Counted from the first letter of the stretch, positions 56,123-64,000 are shown. The stretch: 64,000 nt of DNA from Tsukamurella paurometabola DSM 20162 (GCF_000092225.1 NC_014158.1:1550001-1614000), one strand, 5' to 3'. Program-made: numbers and translations. Notes: generated from the letters alone by a model not told the origin.

Positions 56123-58083
56123 AGCCGGACCGGGTAGTCCGGTTCCTCGATCGCCGGGTGGATGCGGTCCTCGACGAAGATGCCGTGCCACACCATGAAC
56201 ATCAGCACGGTCCAGATTCGGCGGGAATGATCGGTACCGCCGGGCCAGCCCTCCGGCGCCTTCGCCCGGTGCTCGTCGAGCATCGCCAGCACCGCGCGCC
56301 GATCGATCCACTCGTCGGTCTGCGAATCCTCGATCGTCACCCGCGCCCAGTCGTACAGTTCCGGGCCCGCCAGCCAATGTCGCAGTGGGACGGGGAAGCC
56401 CAGCTTCTTCCGGTGCAACACGTGCGGCGGGATGATCTCCTCCAGCGCACGGCGCAGTGCGTACTTCGAGGTGCCGCCGGCCAGCTTGAGGTCCGCGGGC
56501 AACGTTTCCGCCACCCGGAAGACCTCCTTGTCCAGGAACGGCACGCGCAGCTCCAGTGAATTGGCCATGGTCATCTTGTCGGCCTTGACCAGGATGTCGC
56601 CGCGGAGCCAGGTGAACTGGTCCAGGTGCTGCATCCGCTCGACGGGGCCCCAACCGCGGGTCTTCGCGTAGATCGGCGCGGTCACGTCGGTGTGCGTCCA
56701 CTCCGGCCGGAAATCGCGCAGCACCGACTGCAACTGGGCGTCGTTGAACGAACGGGCGTTGCCGTAGTAGCGGTCCCCCAACGCCAGCGAACCGCGCTGC
56801 AGCAGCGACTTACCACGCTGCCCCTCGGGCATCCGGTCACCGATGCGGCCCGCGGCACGACGCGCCCAGCCGGGCAGCTTGTCGAAGGGCGCCAGCGAAA
56901 GCGGTTCCTTGTAGATGGTGTACCCGCCGAAGAGCTCGTCGGCGCCCTCGCCGGAGAGCACCACCTTGACGTGCTTGCGGGCCTCCTTCGCAAGGTAGTA
57001 CAGCGGGACCAGCGAAGGATCGGCCACCGGATCGTCGAGGTACCAGACGATGGCGGGGATCGCGTCGCGGAACTCCTCGGGGGAGACCACCTTCACCACG
57101 TGCCGGGCGCCGATCGCCTCCGCCGACTCCGCCGCCACGTCGATCTCGCTGTAGCCGTCCCGCTCGAAACCCGTGGTGATCGTGATCAGGTCCGGGTTGT
57201 GCTGGATCGCCAGGGCCGCGACCGCGGTCGAATCGATGCCGCCGGAGAGGAACGAGCCCACGGTCACATCAGCGCGCATGTGCATCTTCACCGAATCGCG
57301 CAGAGCATCGGCGATATCGCGATACACGGCCTTCGCCTCGGCCGACTCCAACCCGCCCGACACCGGCTTCACCGGGAACGTCGGCTCGAAGTACCGCACG
57401 CCCTCGACATCGCCGCCGGGCACGACGGTGGCGTAGCACCCGGACTCCAGCCGACGGATGCCCAGGTGCAGGGATTCGGGTTCGGGGACGTACTGCAGCA
57501 CGGTGTAGTGCTGCACGGCCCGCGGATCCAGGCCCGGCCGCAGACCCGCGACCTCGGCCAGATCGAGCACCGACTTCTTCTCGCTGGAGAAGACGGTGCC
57601 GTTGGTCCCGGTCGCCACGTACAGCGGTTTGATGCCGAACGGATCGCGGGCGAGCGTCAGCTCGCGCTTGTCGGTGTCCCAGATCGCGAAAGCGAACATT
57701 CCCCGCAGACGGCCGAGGACGCCCGCGATGCCCCAGTAGTGGAAGCCGGCGACGATCGGCTCACCGTCGCCCTCGGTGCGGAACTGCGCCCCGAACTCCT
57801 GCGTCAGTTGCTCCCGCAACTCGAGGTAGTTGTAGATCTCGCCGTTGAAGGTGAGGGCGTAGCGGTCGGGATTCTCCGGCGGTCCCCAGCGCAGCGGCTG
57901 ATGGGCGTGCTCGATGTCGATGAAGGAGAGCCGGTTGAACGACAGGGCCAGATCGTCGTCGTGCCACGCGCCACCGAACTCGTCCGGGCCGCGGTGCCGC
58001 ATGCACCGGCCCGCCGCGGTCACCGCGTCGACGACATCGCCCGCGTGCTGGTTCGCGGACAGGAATCCCAAGAGGCCACACAC
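56119..58083 (-). CDS. asnB: Asparagine synthase (glutamine-hydrolysing)
   Basis: 654 residues. The mature N-terminus is the glutaminase Cys2 (MCGLLGFL), then RHRGPDEFGGAWHDDDLALSFNRLSFID. The synthetase domain has the PP-loop SFLSGGIDSTAVAALA, VLSGEGADELFGGY and ANSLELRVPFLDKEV. It aminates aspartate to asparagine with ammonia from glutamine. It is divergent from ctaC across 232 bases, as in M. tuberculosis. The ATG at 58083 must be right because Cys2 is the nucleophile. Confidence 0.96.
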   Translation of the reverse strand: MCGLLGFLSANQHAGDVVDAVTAAGRCMRHRGPDEFGGAWHDDDLALSFNRLSFIDIEHAHQPLRWGPPENPDRYALTFNGEIYNYLELREQLTQEFGAQFRTEGDGEPIVAGFHYWGIAGVLGRLRGMFAFAIWDTDKRELTLARDPFGIKPLYVATGTNGTVFSSEKKSVLDLAEVAGLRPGLDPRAVQHYTVLQYVPEPESLHLGIRRLESGCYATVVPGGDVEGVRYFEPTFPVKPVSGGLESAEAKAVYRDIADALRDSVKMHMRADVTVGSFLSGGIDSTAVAALAIQHNPDLITITTGFERDGYSEIDVAAESAEAIGARHVVKVVSPEEFRDAIPAIVWYLDDPVADPSLVPLYYLAKEARKHVKVVLSGEGADELFGGYTIYKEPLSLAPFDKLPGWARRAAGRIGDRMPEGQRGKSLLQRGSLALGDRYYGNARSFNDAQLQSVLRDFRPEWTHTDVTAPIYAKTRGWGPVERMQHLDQFTWLRGDILVKADKMTMANSLELRVPFLDKEVFRVAETLPADLKLAGGTSKYALRRALEEIIPPHVLHRKKLGFPVPLRHWLAGPELYDWARVTIEDSQTDEWIDRRAVLAMLDEHRAKAPEGWPGGTDHSRRIWTVLMFMVWHGIFVEDRIHPAIEEPDYPVRL

Positions 58084-58200
58084 GAGGACTCAGTATGCCG
58101 GAACCGTCCGCGCAGAGATCAACGCCGCAGGCCGCGGAACCGCACCTCCGACGCGACTCGCCATTTCGTGACCCCGGAGCGTGCACGGGGCCACGTTGGT

Positions 58201-58213
58201 CTACGCTGCGTAG
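58201..58213. promoter_or_regulatory. 13-bp palindrome in the asnB/ctaC intergenic region
   Basis: CTACGC-T-GCGTAG is a perfect inverted repeat about 100 bases before ctaC and 118 before asnB. Sequence around it (CGTAGTACAAG) could hold a -10. It may bind a regulator of cytochrome oxidase or of asnB. Confidence 0.4.
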
Positions 58214-58315
58214 TACAAGGGGAACGTGCAGCCCCGGCCCTGAGTTCCCGCTGGGATCCGTGCGGCCGGATCGGGCCCCGCAGCACTGACCGTGTTTCAG
58301 CAGGAAGGCGCGACA

Positions 58316-59416
58316 TTGGCACCCGGAAGTAACGCCCACGGTGGGCCCGCGTCCTGGCGTAAGCGCCTGGTCGTGGCCGCCGGACTGGTTGTCGGCATGT
58401 TCGCAATGTCGGGCTGCTCCGCCGACGAGGTGATGCGTTTCGGTTGGCCCGAGGGTGTCACCCCCGAGGCCCGTGAGATGACCACGCTGTGGAGCTGGTC
58501 CGTGGTGGCCGCTCTGGCGATGGGCGTGCTGGTGTGGGCGCTCACGTTCTGGACGATCACGTTCCACCGCAAGAAGGCCGATTCGCCCGACTTCCCGCGG
58601 CAGACCGCGTACAACGTTCCGCTGGAGCTGCTGTACACCGCGGTCCCGTTCCTCATCATCGCGGTGCTCTTCTACTTCACCGTGATCGTGCAGACCAAGG
58701 TTGAGAAGCTCGAGGACAACCCGGCCGTCACGGTCGACGTCACCGCATTCCAGTGGAACTGGCGCTTCGCGTACCGCGAGATCACCGAGAACGGCAAGGA
58801 CGGCGGCACGCCGATCAAGCTCGAGCGTCCGAACCCGTACGGCCAGCAGCCCGACCTCAAGAAGCTCAACGAGGAGGCCGCCAAGGAGAAGGCCGAGACC
58901 GGTGAGATCGAGCACCAGCCCGAGCGCGGCCCCAACCACGGCCGTTTCCAGGAGATCCGCGACTACCTGAAGTTCAGCACCGTCGAGGTGCAGGGCTCGT
59001 CCGCCGAGATCCCCGTCCTGGTCCTGCCGACCGGCGCGCGCATCGAGTTCGTGCTCGCCTCGGCCGATGTGGTCCACTCCTTCTACGTTCCGCAGTTCGC
59101 GTTCAAGCGCGATGTGATGCCGAACCCCAAGGAGAACCACTCGCAGAATCGCTTCCAGATCACCGAGATCGAGCGTTCCGGTGACTTCGTGGGCCGCTGC
59201 GCCGAGATGTGCGGTGACTACCACTCCATGATGAACTTCGAGATCCGCGCCGTGTCGCCGGAGAAGTTCACCCAGTACATCAAGGCGCGCCAGGACGGTA
59301 AGGACAACGCCACGGCTCTCGAGTCGATCGGTGAGTCGGGTGTGTCGACGAGCACCGCTCCGTTCGATACCCGCCGCACCGGTCGCACCGCCTCGACCGT
59401 AGAAGGAGCGAACTGA
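58316..59416 (+). CDS. ctaC: Cytochrome c oxidase subunit II (aa3-type)
   Basis: 366 residues. It has a signal and lipobox (LVVGMFAMSGC), two membrane helices (about 50-75 and 95-115) and a periplasmic cupredoxin domain with the CuA ligands in VVHSFYVPQFAFKRDVMPN and GRCAEMCGDYHSMM. An extra charged loop, about 60 residues, interrupts the domain (QQPDLKKLNEEAAKEKAETG), as in actinobacteria with a fused bc1-aa3 supercomplex. A TTG start at 58316 is supported by AGGAAGG 7 bases upstream; GTG 58292 is open. Confidence 0.95.
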   Translation: MAPGSNAHGGPASWRKRLVVAAGLVVGMFAMSGCSADEVMRFGWPEGVTPEAREMTTLWSWSVVAALAMGVLVWALTFWTITFHRKKADSPDFPRQTAYNVPLELLYTAVPFLIIAVLFYFTVIVQTKVEKLEDNPAVTVDVTAFQWNWRFAYREITENGKDGGTPIKLERPNPYGQQPDLKKLNEEAAKEKAETGEIEHQPERGPNHGRFQEIRDYLKFSTVEVQGSSAEIPVLVLPTGARIEFVLASADVVHSFYVPQFAFKRDVMPNPKENHSQNRFQITEIERSGDFVGRCAEMCGDYHSMMNFEIRAVSPEKFTQYIKARQDGKDNATALESIGESGVSTSTAPFDTRRTGRTASTVEGAN

Positions 59417-59419
59417 CCC

Positions 59420-59851
59420 ATGAAGGTCGAAGCGAAACTCTTCGAGTGGCTCACCGTGTTCTTCTTCGCCGTGGGCATCCTCTACACCGTGGTGACCTAC
59501 ATCTGGGGCACCGGTCATGACGGCGGCGGCGTCGAGTGGGTGGGCACCACCGGCATGTTCCTCACCGGCGGCCTCACGCTGATCACCGGCACCTACTTCC
59601 GGTTCGTCGCCAACCGCGTCGACACCCGCCCGGAGGACTACGAGGACGCCGAGGTGTCCGACGGTGCCGGCGAGCTCGGCTTCTTCAGCCCCCACTCGTG
59701 GTGGCCGATCCTGCTCTCGGCCTCGGTGGCCATCGTCGGCATCTCCGTGGCGCTGCAGCTGTACTGGCTGTGGGCCTTCGGCGGCTTCCTCGTCGTGGCC
59801 GCGGCCTGGGGCCTGGTCTTCGAGTACCACAAGGGTCCCGAGAAGCACTGA
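59420..59851 (+). CDS. ctaF: Cytochrome c oxidase subunit IV (actinobacterial)
   Basis: A 143-residue protein with four hydrophobic helices ([64 protein letters not shown] and [18 protein letters not shown]). It starts 3 bases after the ctaC stop. It is a small structural subunit of the aa3 oxidase found beside ctaC in Actinobacteria. A strong hairpin follows. Confidence 0.95.
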   Translation: MKVEAKLFEWLTVFFFAVGILYTVVTYIWGTGHDGGGVEWVGTTGMFLTGGLTLITGTYFRFVANRVDTRPEDYEDAEVSDGAGELGFFSPHSWWPILLSASVAIVGISVALQLYWLWAFGGFLVVAAAWGLVFEYHKGPEKH

Positions 59852-59862
59852 CAGACATCGCG

Positions 59863-59902
59863 AGCGGCGCCCGTCCCGAGTTCATCGGGGCGGGCGCCGC
59901 TT
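59863..59902 (+). terminator. Terminator after ctaC-ctaF
   Basis: An 11-bp GC-rich stem, AGCGGCGCCCG / CGGGCGCCGCT, encloses a second short stem, cccga/tcggg. It lies 12 bases after the ctaF stop and ends in TTGTT. Confidence 0.85.
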
Positions 59903-59951
59903 GTTCGTCTGTGTTCACCTGATCGTCGCCGGCTCCTGATTGCATGCAGGT

Positions 59952-60680
59952 ATGACGTCGGCCAAGTCCTCGCTGTCCGTTCGCAAGCTGACGGACGACG
60001 AGCTGCGCGGCAGGGGACGCACCGTCGCCACCGCACCCCCGCCGAAGTTGGACTTCGCCGAGACCGAGCCGGAGGCCTACGGCGGGGGAGCCTTCGACAG
60101 CGTCGGCCACGTCGATGTGGTGCACGTCCCCGAACGCTCCTATCTGGGCGTCACCACCTCCGGCAGCCCGCGCACCTCGGAGGACTACCGAGTGGCCGCT
60201 GAGGCCCTGTTCGCCGCCGCCTACGGCGTCAAGGTGCGCAACAAGGCCCAGGCGCGGCGCGGAACCCCCGGCGCCGACGACGCCGTCCGTTCCGACTTCG
60301 TGGTGCCGCCGCTGGAGCGCCTGCGGGGCGACCTCACGGCGCACACCACCGACGAGGCCCAATGGACACTGCTGCTGCGCCGTCCTGCCTGGATCGACGA
60401 TGCGGAGGTCGGCGACGTCCTCGAGCAGCTCGAGGTCACCAAAGGCCTGAAGAACCTGACCCGGGTCCGCTGTTTGGAACTGCCGCCCGCGTCCTATCTC
60501 CAGACCCGGGTGGACGGCCGCTGGTCGGTGGCCCTGACGCCCACGTCGAAGGCTTTCGATGTGCAGCTGCGTGAGCGCGGCCTGACGGCCGTCGAGGGTT
60601 CCTGGCACGAGGTGTGCCTCGGCGAGCCCGGCGCGCCGGTGGGGCAGAGCAGCTACCTGCTGCGCCGCCGCCTCGCCTGA
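59952..60680 (+). CDS. GyrI-like small-molecule-binding domain protein
   Basis: 242 residues in two halves of the SOUL/GyrI-like fold. Recognisable parts are VDVVHVPERSYLGVTTSGSPRTSEDYRVAAEALFAAAYGVKVRNK, then WTLLLRRPAWIDDAEVGDVLEQL and LELPPASYLQTRVDG. It resembles the widespread YdhC/GyrI-like ligand-binding proteins, with a role in binding or degrading small toxic compounds. The ATG at 59952 was chosen over 59940. The gene stands between the ctaF terminator and an IS30 element. Confidence 0.78.
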   Translation: MTSAKSSLSVRKLTDDELRGRGRTVATAPPPKLDFAETEPEAYGGGAFDSVGHVDVVHVPERSYLGVTTSGSPRTSEDYRVAAEALFAAAYGVKVRNKAQARRGTPGADDAVRSDFVVPPLERLRGDLTAHTTDEAQWTLLLRRPAWIDDAEVGDVLEQLEVTKGLKNLTRVRCLELPPASYLQTRVDGRWSVALTPTSKAFDVQLRERGLTAVEGSWHEVCLGEPGAPVGQSSYLLRRRLA

Positions 60681-60768
60681 CGGGGCAGACCTCAGTCGGC
60701 GCGAACGCCCGACGCGAGACCCACCCGTAGGACGACTGCGGCCCCTCCCCGGAGTGCGTGGGTTCTAG

Positions 60769-60811
60769 CGATCCCCGCAACACCGCGGATAGCAAGGAGT
60801 TGCGGGGATCG
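60769..60811. repeat. Internal inverted repeat near the IS30 left end
   Basis: CGATCCCCGCAAC (60769-60781) and GTTGCGGGGATCG (60799-60811) are perfect complements 17 bases apart. It covers the start of the transposase gene, so it could be a transposase binding site or a hairpin limiting translation. Confidence 0.6.
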
Positions 60812-62184
60812 TGCATTCACCGATGGTGAAGAAGAGGTTCTTCAAGGAATTGGACGTGTCTGACGGCAATGTGTCGGTCGCTGCTAGGGCGGCGGGGGTG
60901 ACAGTGAATACGGCGTTTGGATGGATGCGCAGGGCGGGCCTGCGTGGACGTGGGAGCACTAGCAATGGTGGTCATCCCGGCCGGGCCGAGTACGACCGGC
61001 TTCGCCGTGAGGGGGTGCTGCGGCCGGACGCTGCTCGGCGTGTCGGTGTCAGCGTTCGCACTGCTGGGGACTGGGATCGAGGGGTGCGCAAGATTGGCGA
61101 TACTCGTATCCATCCCGACGGACGCAAGATCGATTACCTGACAGGTGCGGTCACGTGGGTCGGAGTGGAATCGGATGCACCGAGGCAGCGGAGCCTGCAT
61201 CCACGGTTTCTGACCTTGACCGAGCGGGAAACTATCGCTGACATGCGCCGCGAGGGGGCATCGCTGCGGGCCATCGGCAGGGAGCTCGGCCGGCCAGCAT
61301 CGACGATCAAACGGGAGATCGACGCTGGCGTTGTCAACGGTGCCTATCGCCCGCATCAGGCGCACCGCAGGTGGGAAAAGAGCCGGTCACGGCCGAAGCC
61401 AGCGAAACTGGCCCAGGCCGGTCCGCTGCGGGACTACGTCGAGAACAAACTGCAGGACCAGTGGTCCCCAGAGCAGATATGTCACTCTCTAGTGACCGAG
61501 TTCCCCAACGAGCAAAGTATGCGTGTGAGCGTCGAGACGATCTACCAGTCGATCTACGTTCAGGCTCGGGGCGGCCTGCGCCGTGAAGTCGCGATGGCCT
61601 TGCGAACGGGCCGCACCCGCCGCAAGCCCCACCGCCGCGCCGAACATCGCACCAGACGATTCGTCGACAAGATGGTGATGATCTCCGACCGGCCCGCCGA
61701 GGTCGAGGATCGAGCCGTGCCAGGCCACTGGGAAGGTGACCTGATCGTCGGTACTCGCAGCGAGTCCGCGATCGTCACACTCGTCGAACGCTCCACCCGC
61801 TACGTCATGCTCGGCCACCTGCCTGGCGGCCACTCCGCCGAAGAAGTCCGTGACGTGCTGGTTTCGTTGATCGGAAATCTCCCAGGACATTTGCGGGGAT
61901 CACTGACCTGGGACCAGGGCTGCGAGATGGCCGCCCACCAACAATTCACGGTCGCCACCGGGGTTCCGGTCTACTTCTGCGATCCCCACTCACCCTGGCA
62001 GCGCGGAAGCAACGAGAACACCAATGGACTACTGCGCCAGTACTTCCCGAAAGGCACCGACCTGAGCGCCTACGGCCGCGAAGACCTCGAACTCGTCGCC
62101 CAGAAACTCAATCGCCGACCACGCAAAACGCTCGGCTGGAAGACACCAGCCGAGCGTTTGCGTGACCTCATTACAGCTCGCTAG
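60811..62184 (+). CDS. IS30-family transposase
   Basis: 457 residues. An N-terminal HTH part resembles a helix-turn-helix transposase domain (SVAARAAGVTVNTAFGWMRRAG). The IS30 HTH is FLTLTERETIADMRREGASLRAIGRELGRPASTIKREID. The catalytic core has HWEGDLIVG, LTWDQGCEMA and SNENTNGLLRQYFPK, with 33 residues between the last Asp and Glu, the DD(33)E of IS30. It is complete. GTG 60811 and ATG 60823 are both possible starts. Confidence 0.93.
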   Translation: MHSPMVKKRFFKELDVSDGNVSVAARAAGVTVNTAFGWMRRAGLRGRGSTSNGGHPGRAEYDRLRREGVLRPDAARRVGVSVRTAGDWDRGVRKIGDTRIHPDGRKIDYLTGAVTWVGVESDAPRQRSLHPRFLTLTERETIADMRREGASLRAIGRELGRPASTIKREIDAGVVNGAYRPHQAHRRWEKSRSRPKPAKLAQAGPLRDYVENKLQDQWSPEQICHSLVTEFPNEQSMRVSVETIYQSIYVQARGGLRREVAMALRTGRTRRKPHRRAEHRTRRFVDKMVMISDRPAEVEDRAVPGHWEGDLIVGTRSESAIVTLVERSTRYVMLGHLPGGHSAEEVRDVLVSLIGNLPGHLRGSLTWDQGCEMAAHQQFTVATGVPVYFCDPHSPWQRGSNENTNGLLRQYFPKGTDLSAYGREDLELVAQKLNRRPRKTLGWKTPAERLRDLITAR

Positions 62185-62237
62185 CACCGATGCCCCGCGC
62201 TCGTATCGCGAGCGTAGGACATCGTGCGGCGTTTGGA

Positions 62238-62396
62238 TCAGTGCTCGTCGTAGTGGTCACCATGCGGAGCGTGACGGTGCCCATCGTGGACGTAGTCCAC
62301 GTGATCGCCGTGCTGGATAGCCTCGTGGCCGCAGTCGGGTCCATGGGCATGGTCGGAGTGGTCGTGTGCCAGGTGCTCAGTGCGCGTCATCGTCAT
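62238..62396 (-). CDS. His-rich small metal-binding protein
   Basis: 52 residues with 14 histidines and one cysteine. The sequence includes HDHSDHAHGPDCGHEA, IQHGDHVDYVHDGHRHAPHG and DHYDEH at the end. It matches a family of tiny actinobacterial His-rich proteins, sometimes mislabelled as zinc transporter permease, probably binding zinc or nickel. The ATG at 62396 fits a leaderless mRNA from the promoter just upstream; ATGs at 62402 and 62390 are close. It lies between the IS30 element and an IS30-like end, so it may be cargo. Confidence 0.7.
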   Translation of the reverse strand: MTMTRTEHLAHDHSDHAHGPDCGHEAIQHGDHVDYVHDGHRHAPHGDHYDEH

Positions 62397-62403
62397 AGGC
62401 ATG

Positions 62404-62433
62404 ATTATATGCGAATGCGTGCACGTAATGCAA
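62404..62433 (-). promoter_or_regulatory. Promoter of the His-rich protein gene
   Basis: On the minus strand, -35 TTGCAT (62428-62433) and -10 TATAAT (62404-62409) are separated by 18 bases. The predicted first base, about 6-7 bases after the -10, falls on or next to the ATG at 62396, so the mRNA is probably leaderless. Such a consensus -10 is rare in GC-rich DNA. Confidence 0.7.
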
Positions 62434-62456
62434 CGAGCACCGCGGATCCCAGAAGC

Positions 62457-62481
62457 GCTCCGCTGGAATACTCAGCGGAGC
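62457..62481. repeat. 9-bp hairpin inside the IS30-like remnant zone
   Basis: GCTCCGCTG and CAGCGGAGC, with a 7-base loop. It lies between the His-rich gene and the IS30-like remnant and may be part of a decayed element or a weak terminator. Confidence 0.4.
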
Positions 62482-62507
62482 ACTTCCGTATGGTGGGCCC
62501 TACCAGG

Positions 62508-62534
62508 CTCGGTGTTGCGACGATCCCTAGAATC
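62508..62534 (-). mobile_element. IS30-like terminal remnant
   Basis: Read on the minus strand this 27-base stretch begins GATTCTAGGGATCG and continues TCGCAACACCGAG. It matches the left end of the nearby IS30 element in 22 of 27 positions by eye. It abuts the break in the GH3-family gene. No transposase gene is attached, so it is a lone end of a second, related element. Confidence 0.65.
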
Positions 62535-62537
62535 CGC

Positions 62538-62924
62538 CTATAGCGCGGGGCCGCGGTAGTTGGCGCGCCAGTGCCGGGTGGTCGGTACGAGCTTGGGCGC
62601 CCCAGATGTCCCGGATGTCTTGAGGAAGGCGTACGGATCACAGGTGGTGAGAACCCGCCGCTCGCCGGCCTGAGCCCGCTGGAGGTACGGGCGGAAGTCG
62701 TCGTAGGAACGGACCGGGACGGCGGCGCGCCAGTCCGCGAGGGTGCGTACCGAGGACAACGCGTGGTCGACTCCGAAGCTGGTTTCCGTCGCCTGATCGA
62801 GGATGTCGGCGAGCACCTGTTGCTGTGCGCCGGCGGGGTCCATGCAGTTTGCGCGCTGCATGGCCAGGGCGGTCGAGGTGCGGGTCAGGAAGTCGGTCGA
62901 GCCGGTGAATCGAGGCAGATGCAT
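62538..62924 (-). pseudogene. GH3 (auxin-responsive) family acyl-adenylate enzyme, 3'-truncated
   Basis: 128 residues from the ATG at 62924. The start fits the GH3 family (QRANCMDPAGAQQQVLADILDQA, TSFGVDH, VPVRSYDDFRPYLQRAQAGE), followed by the ATP-binding signature FLKTSGTSGAPKLVPTTRHW. Intact proteins have more than 500 residues and conjugate or adenylate acids. The frame ends right after YRGPAL, where an IS30-like end begins. About three quarters of the enzyme is missing, so it is dead. It starts 32 bases after the dehydrogenase stop. Confidence 0.8.
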
Positions 62925-62956
62925 GGCGGAACTCCTTGGACGAGTGCGGTTCTGAT

Positions 62957-64000
62957 CTACGGGAGGCTGGGTATCGGCTGCGCCCACCGACGCAGCCAGC
63001 TCGTTGTGACCGCGGGATTGGCGAGGTGCGCCGGCACCCGGCCGGCCAGCAGATCGGCGACGTTGCCGATCGCGGTGGGTACCAGCGAGTCGAACAGCTC
63101 GCGGGTGTGGCCGACGTTGTGGTTGGTGACGATGGCGTTATCGCACCGGGTTAGCGGGTGCTCCGCCGACGGGGGCTCGGCCCGGAAGGTGTCCAGTGCG
63201 ACGCCGCCGAGGTGGCCCGCCCGCAGCAGCTCGGCGAGGGCGTCCTCGTCGACGATGCCGCCGCGCGCCGTGTTGACCACAACCGCACCGGGCTTGGTCC
63301 GCCGCAGCATGTCGCGGTCCACGAGGTTCGCCGTGGAGGCGTTGAGCGGGGCGTTGATCGCGATCACATCGGCCTCTGCGAGCAGCGTGGGCAGGTCGAC
63401 GAACCGGACGTCGGGGAACCGCCGGGGAGCGGGGGTCCGGGTGTGGGCTAGGACGCGTCCGACGCCCCAGCCGGCGAGCCGCTGCTCGGTGGCCTGCGCG
63501 ATGCGGCCGTACCCGATGAAGCCGACCGTCTTGTCACGCAGCATGCGGCTGCGGGAGACCGCGGTGGAGGCCTTCGGACGGCTGCCGAATTCCGCTGTCT
63601 TGACCTGCAACCGCGCGAGCAAGGCCACCATCAGCATCACGTTGGCCTCGGCCAGGGAGTCGACGTTCTCGGTGGTGGCGCCGTTGGCGACCGCGATGGA
63701 GCGCGCAGTGGCCGCGTCGAGGTCGCAGCCGTTAGTCCCGATGGAACCGAAGACGATTCCCCGCAGCCGCTCGGCGACGGCCAGGACGTCGGGCCCGAGC
63801 GCGGTGCGGGAACTGATCACGGCCACGTCGACATCGCCATGATCGCGTAGCCATTGGGCGGGCGTCACTACGGTGCGCCGCGGTGCGGGCTCGGCCGCCA
63901 GCCGGCGGACGGAGTACCCCCGTCGAGCCAGGTCCTCTGCCACCGAGGCGAGGACGCCGCCGAGCGTGTGGTCGTCTCCGACGAGCACTGTGCCGTTCAT
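62957..64000 (-). CDS. D-isomer-specific 2-hydroxyacid dehydrogenase
   Basis: 347 residues ending 32 bases before the GH3 remnant, so the two were an operon. It has the NAD-binding KTVGFIGYGRIAQATEQRL, the catalytic Arg in VVVNTARGGIVDEDAL, then GVALDTFRAEPP (Glu/His region) and TNHNVGHTRELF. The 2-Hacid_dh N-terminal half (VISSRTALGPDVLAVAERLRGIVFGSIGTNGCDL) is present. The ATG at 64000 is the window edge, so the upstream region and true start are unseen. The substrate is not predictable. Confidence 0.85.
   Translation of the reverse strand: MNGTVLVGDDHTLGGVLASVAEDLARRGYSVRRLAAEPAPRRTVVTPAQWLRDHGDVDVAVISSRTALGPDVLAVAERLRGIVFGSIGTNGCDLDAATARSIAVANGATTENVDSLAEANVMLMVALLARLQVKTAEFGSRPKASTAVSRSRMLRDKTVGFIGYGRIAQATEQRLAGWGVGRVLAHTRTPAPRRFPDVRFVDLPTLLAEADVIAINAPLNASTANLVDRDMLRRTKPGAVVVNTARGGIVDEDALAELLRAGHLGGVALDTFRAEPPSAEHPLTRCDNAIVTNHNVGHTRELFDSLVPTAIGNVADLLAGRVPAHLANPAVTTSWLRRWAQPIPSLP

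Larger units (their letters stand above)
60761..62188 (+). mobile_element. IS30-family insertion sequence, complete, about 1.4 kb
   Basis: A single full-length transposase gene is bounded by imperfect inverted ends: GGTTCTAGCGA at 60761-60771 and, reversed, GGTGCTAGCGA ending at 62188 (10 of 11 bases match). The transposase stop lies inside the right end. Exact ends and the target duplication are uncertain. A perfect 13-bp internal inverted repeat sits just before the gene. Confidence 0.85.

Noticed and set aside
62190-62543. Plus-strand open frame of 117 codons after the IS30 element
   Set aside because: The opposite strand carries the His-rich gene with a proper promoter. The plus frame is its antisense and has no family.

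Overview
This is a GC-rich actinobacterial chromosome segment. The order of its core genes (panB, nadE, a Hip1/CaeA-type hydrolase, glnA2, glnE, glnA1, an RDD protein, a DUF4191 protein, lipA, lipB, a TIGR01777 epimerase, the E2 gene sucB/dlaT, a leucyl aminopeptidase, gcvT, ilvE, cobS, cobU-cobT, a DUF3043 protein, glycerate kinase, erpA, an AdoK-type kinase, asnB, ctaC, ctaF) matches, from memory, the Rv2199c to Rv2225 region of Mycobacterium tuberculosis. The organism is therefore almost certainly one of the Mycobacteriales. An MspA-like porin, a cutinase and MpaB-family oxygenases fit that order. A Tsukamurella- or Gordonia-like genus is a guess; no 16S rRNA gene is present.

Layout: 0-2.4 kb has the start of a beta-glucosidase, a Sir2 deacetylase and an MFS transporter. 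2.46-4.5 kb is a scar: a complete IS3-family element sits between the remains of two unrelated genes (type II dehydroquinate dehydratase and an ABC-2 permease), so DNA was lost there. 4.5-12.6 kb holds a thioesterase/RNase pair, a secreted cutinase, and a leftward panB-pip-CYTH/CHAD operon with nadE upstream. 12.7-22.2 kb is nitrogen metabolism (glnA2-glnE) flanked by two FKBP lipoproteins. The Hip1-like hydrolase there is frameshifted by a 19-bp tandem duplication.

22.4-29.4 kb is an accessory insert between glnE and glnA1: a resorcylate-type decarboxylase, a BldC-like DNA-binding protein, an MspA-like porin with a Gly-rich insertion, a Tat-type carboxylesterase, an IclR regulator, a quinone-oxidoreductase-like enzyme and a shortened P-loop gene. 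29.4-39.8 kb returns to the core: glnA1 with a GlnR-type box, lipoate synthesis (lipA, lipB), and sucB with two lipoyl domains that LipA/LipB would modify. 39.8-43.9 kb is an AraC/PLP-enzyme/lactone-oxidase cluster. 43.9-53.3 kb has gcvT, ilvE, an MpaB oxygenase, the late cobalamin genes (a CobU-CobT fusion next to cobS), glycerate kinase, erpA and a PfkB kinase.

53.3-56.1 kb is a tight rightward set (hemolysin III-like, a second MpaB protein, MerR regulator, membrane protein) with clear palindromic operators. 56-59.9 kb holds asnB and divergent ctaC-ctaF. The right end is a second mobile-element zone: an IS30 element, a tiny His-rich protein with its own promoter, an IS30-like terminal remnant, and a GH3-family gene cut off at that remnant, followed by a hydroxyacid dehydrogenase.

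No rRNA, tRNA, CRISPR array or prophage was recognised. Function calls rest on motif recognition and family knowledge, not on database searches.
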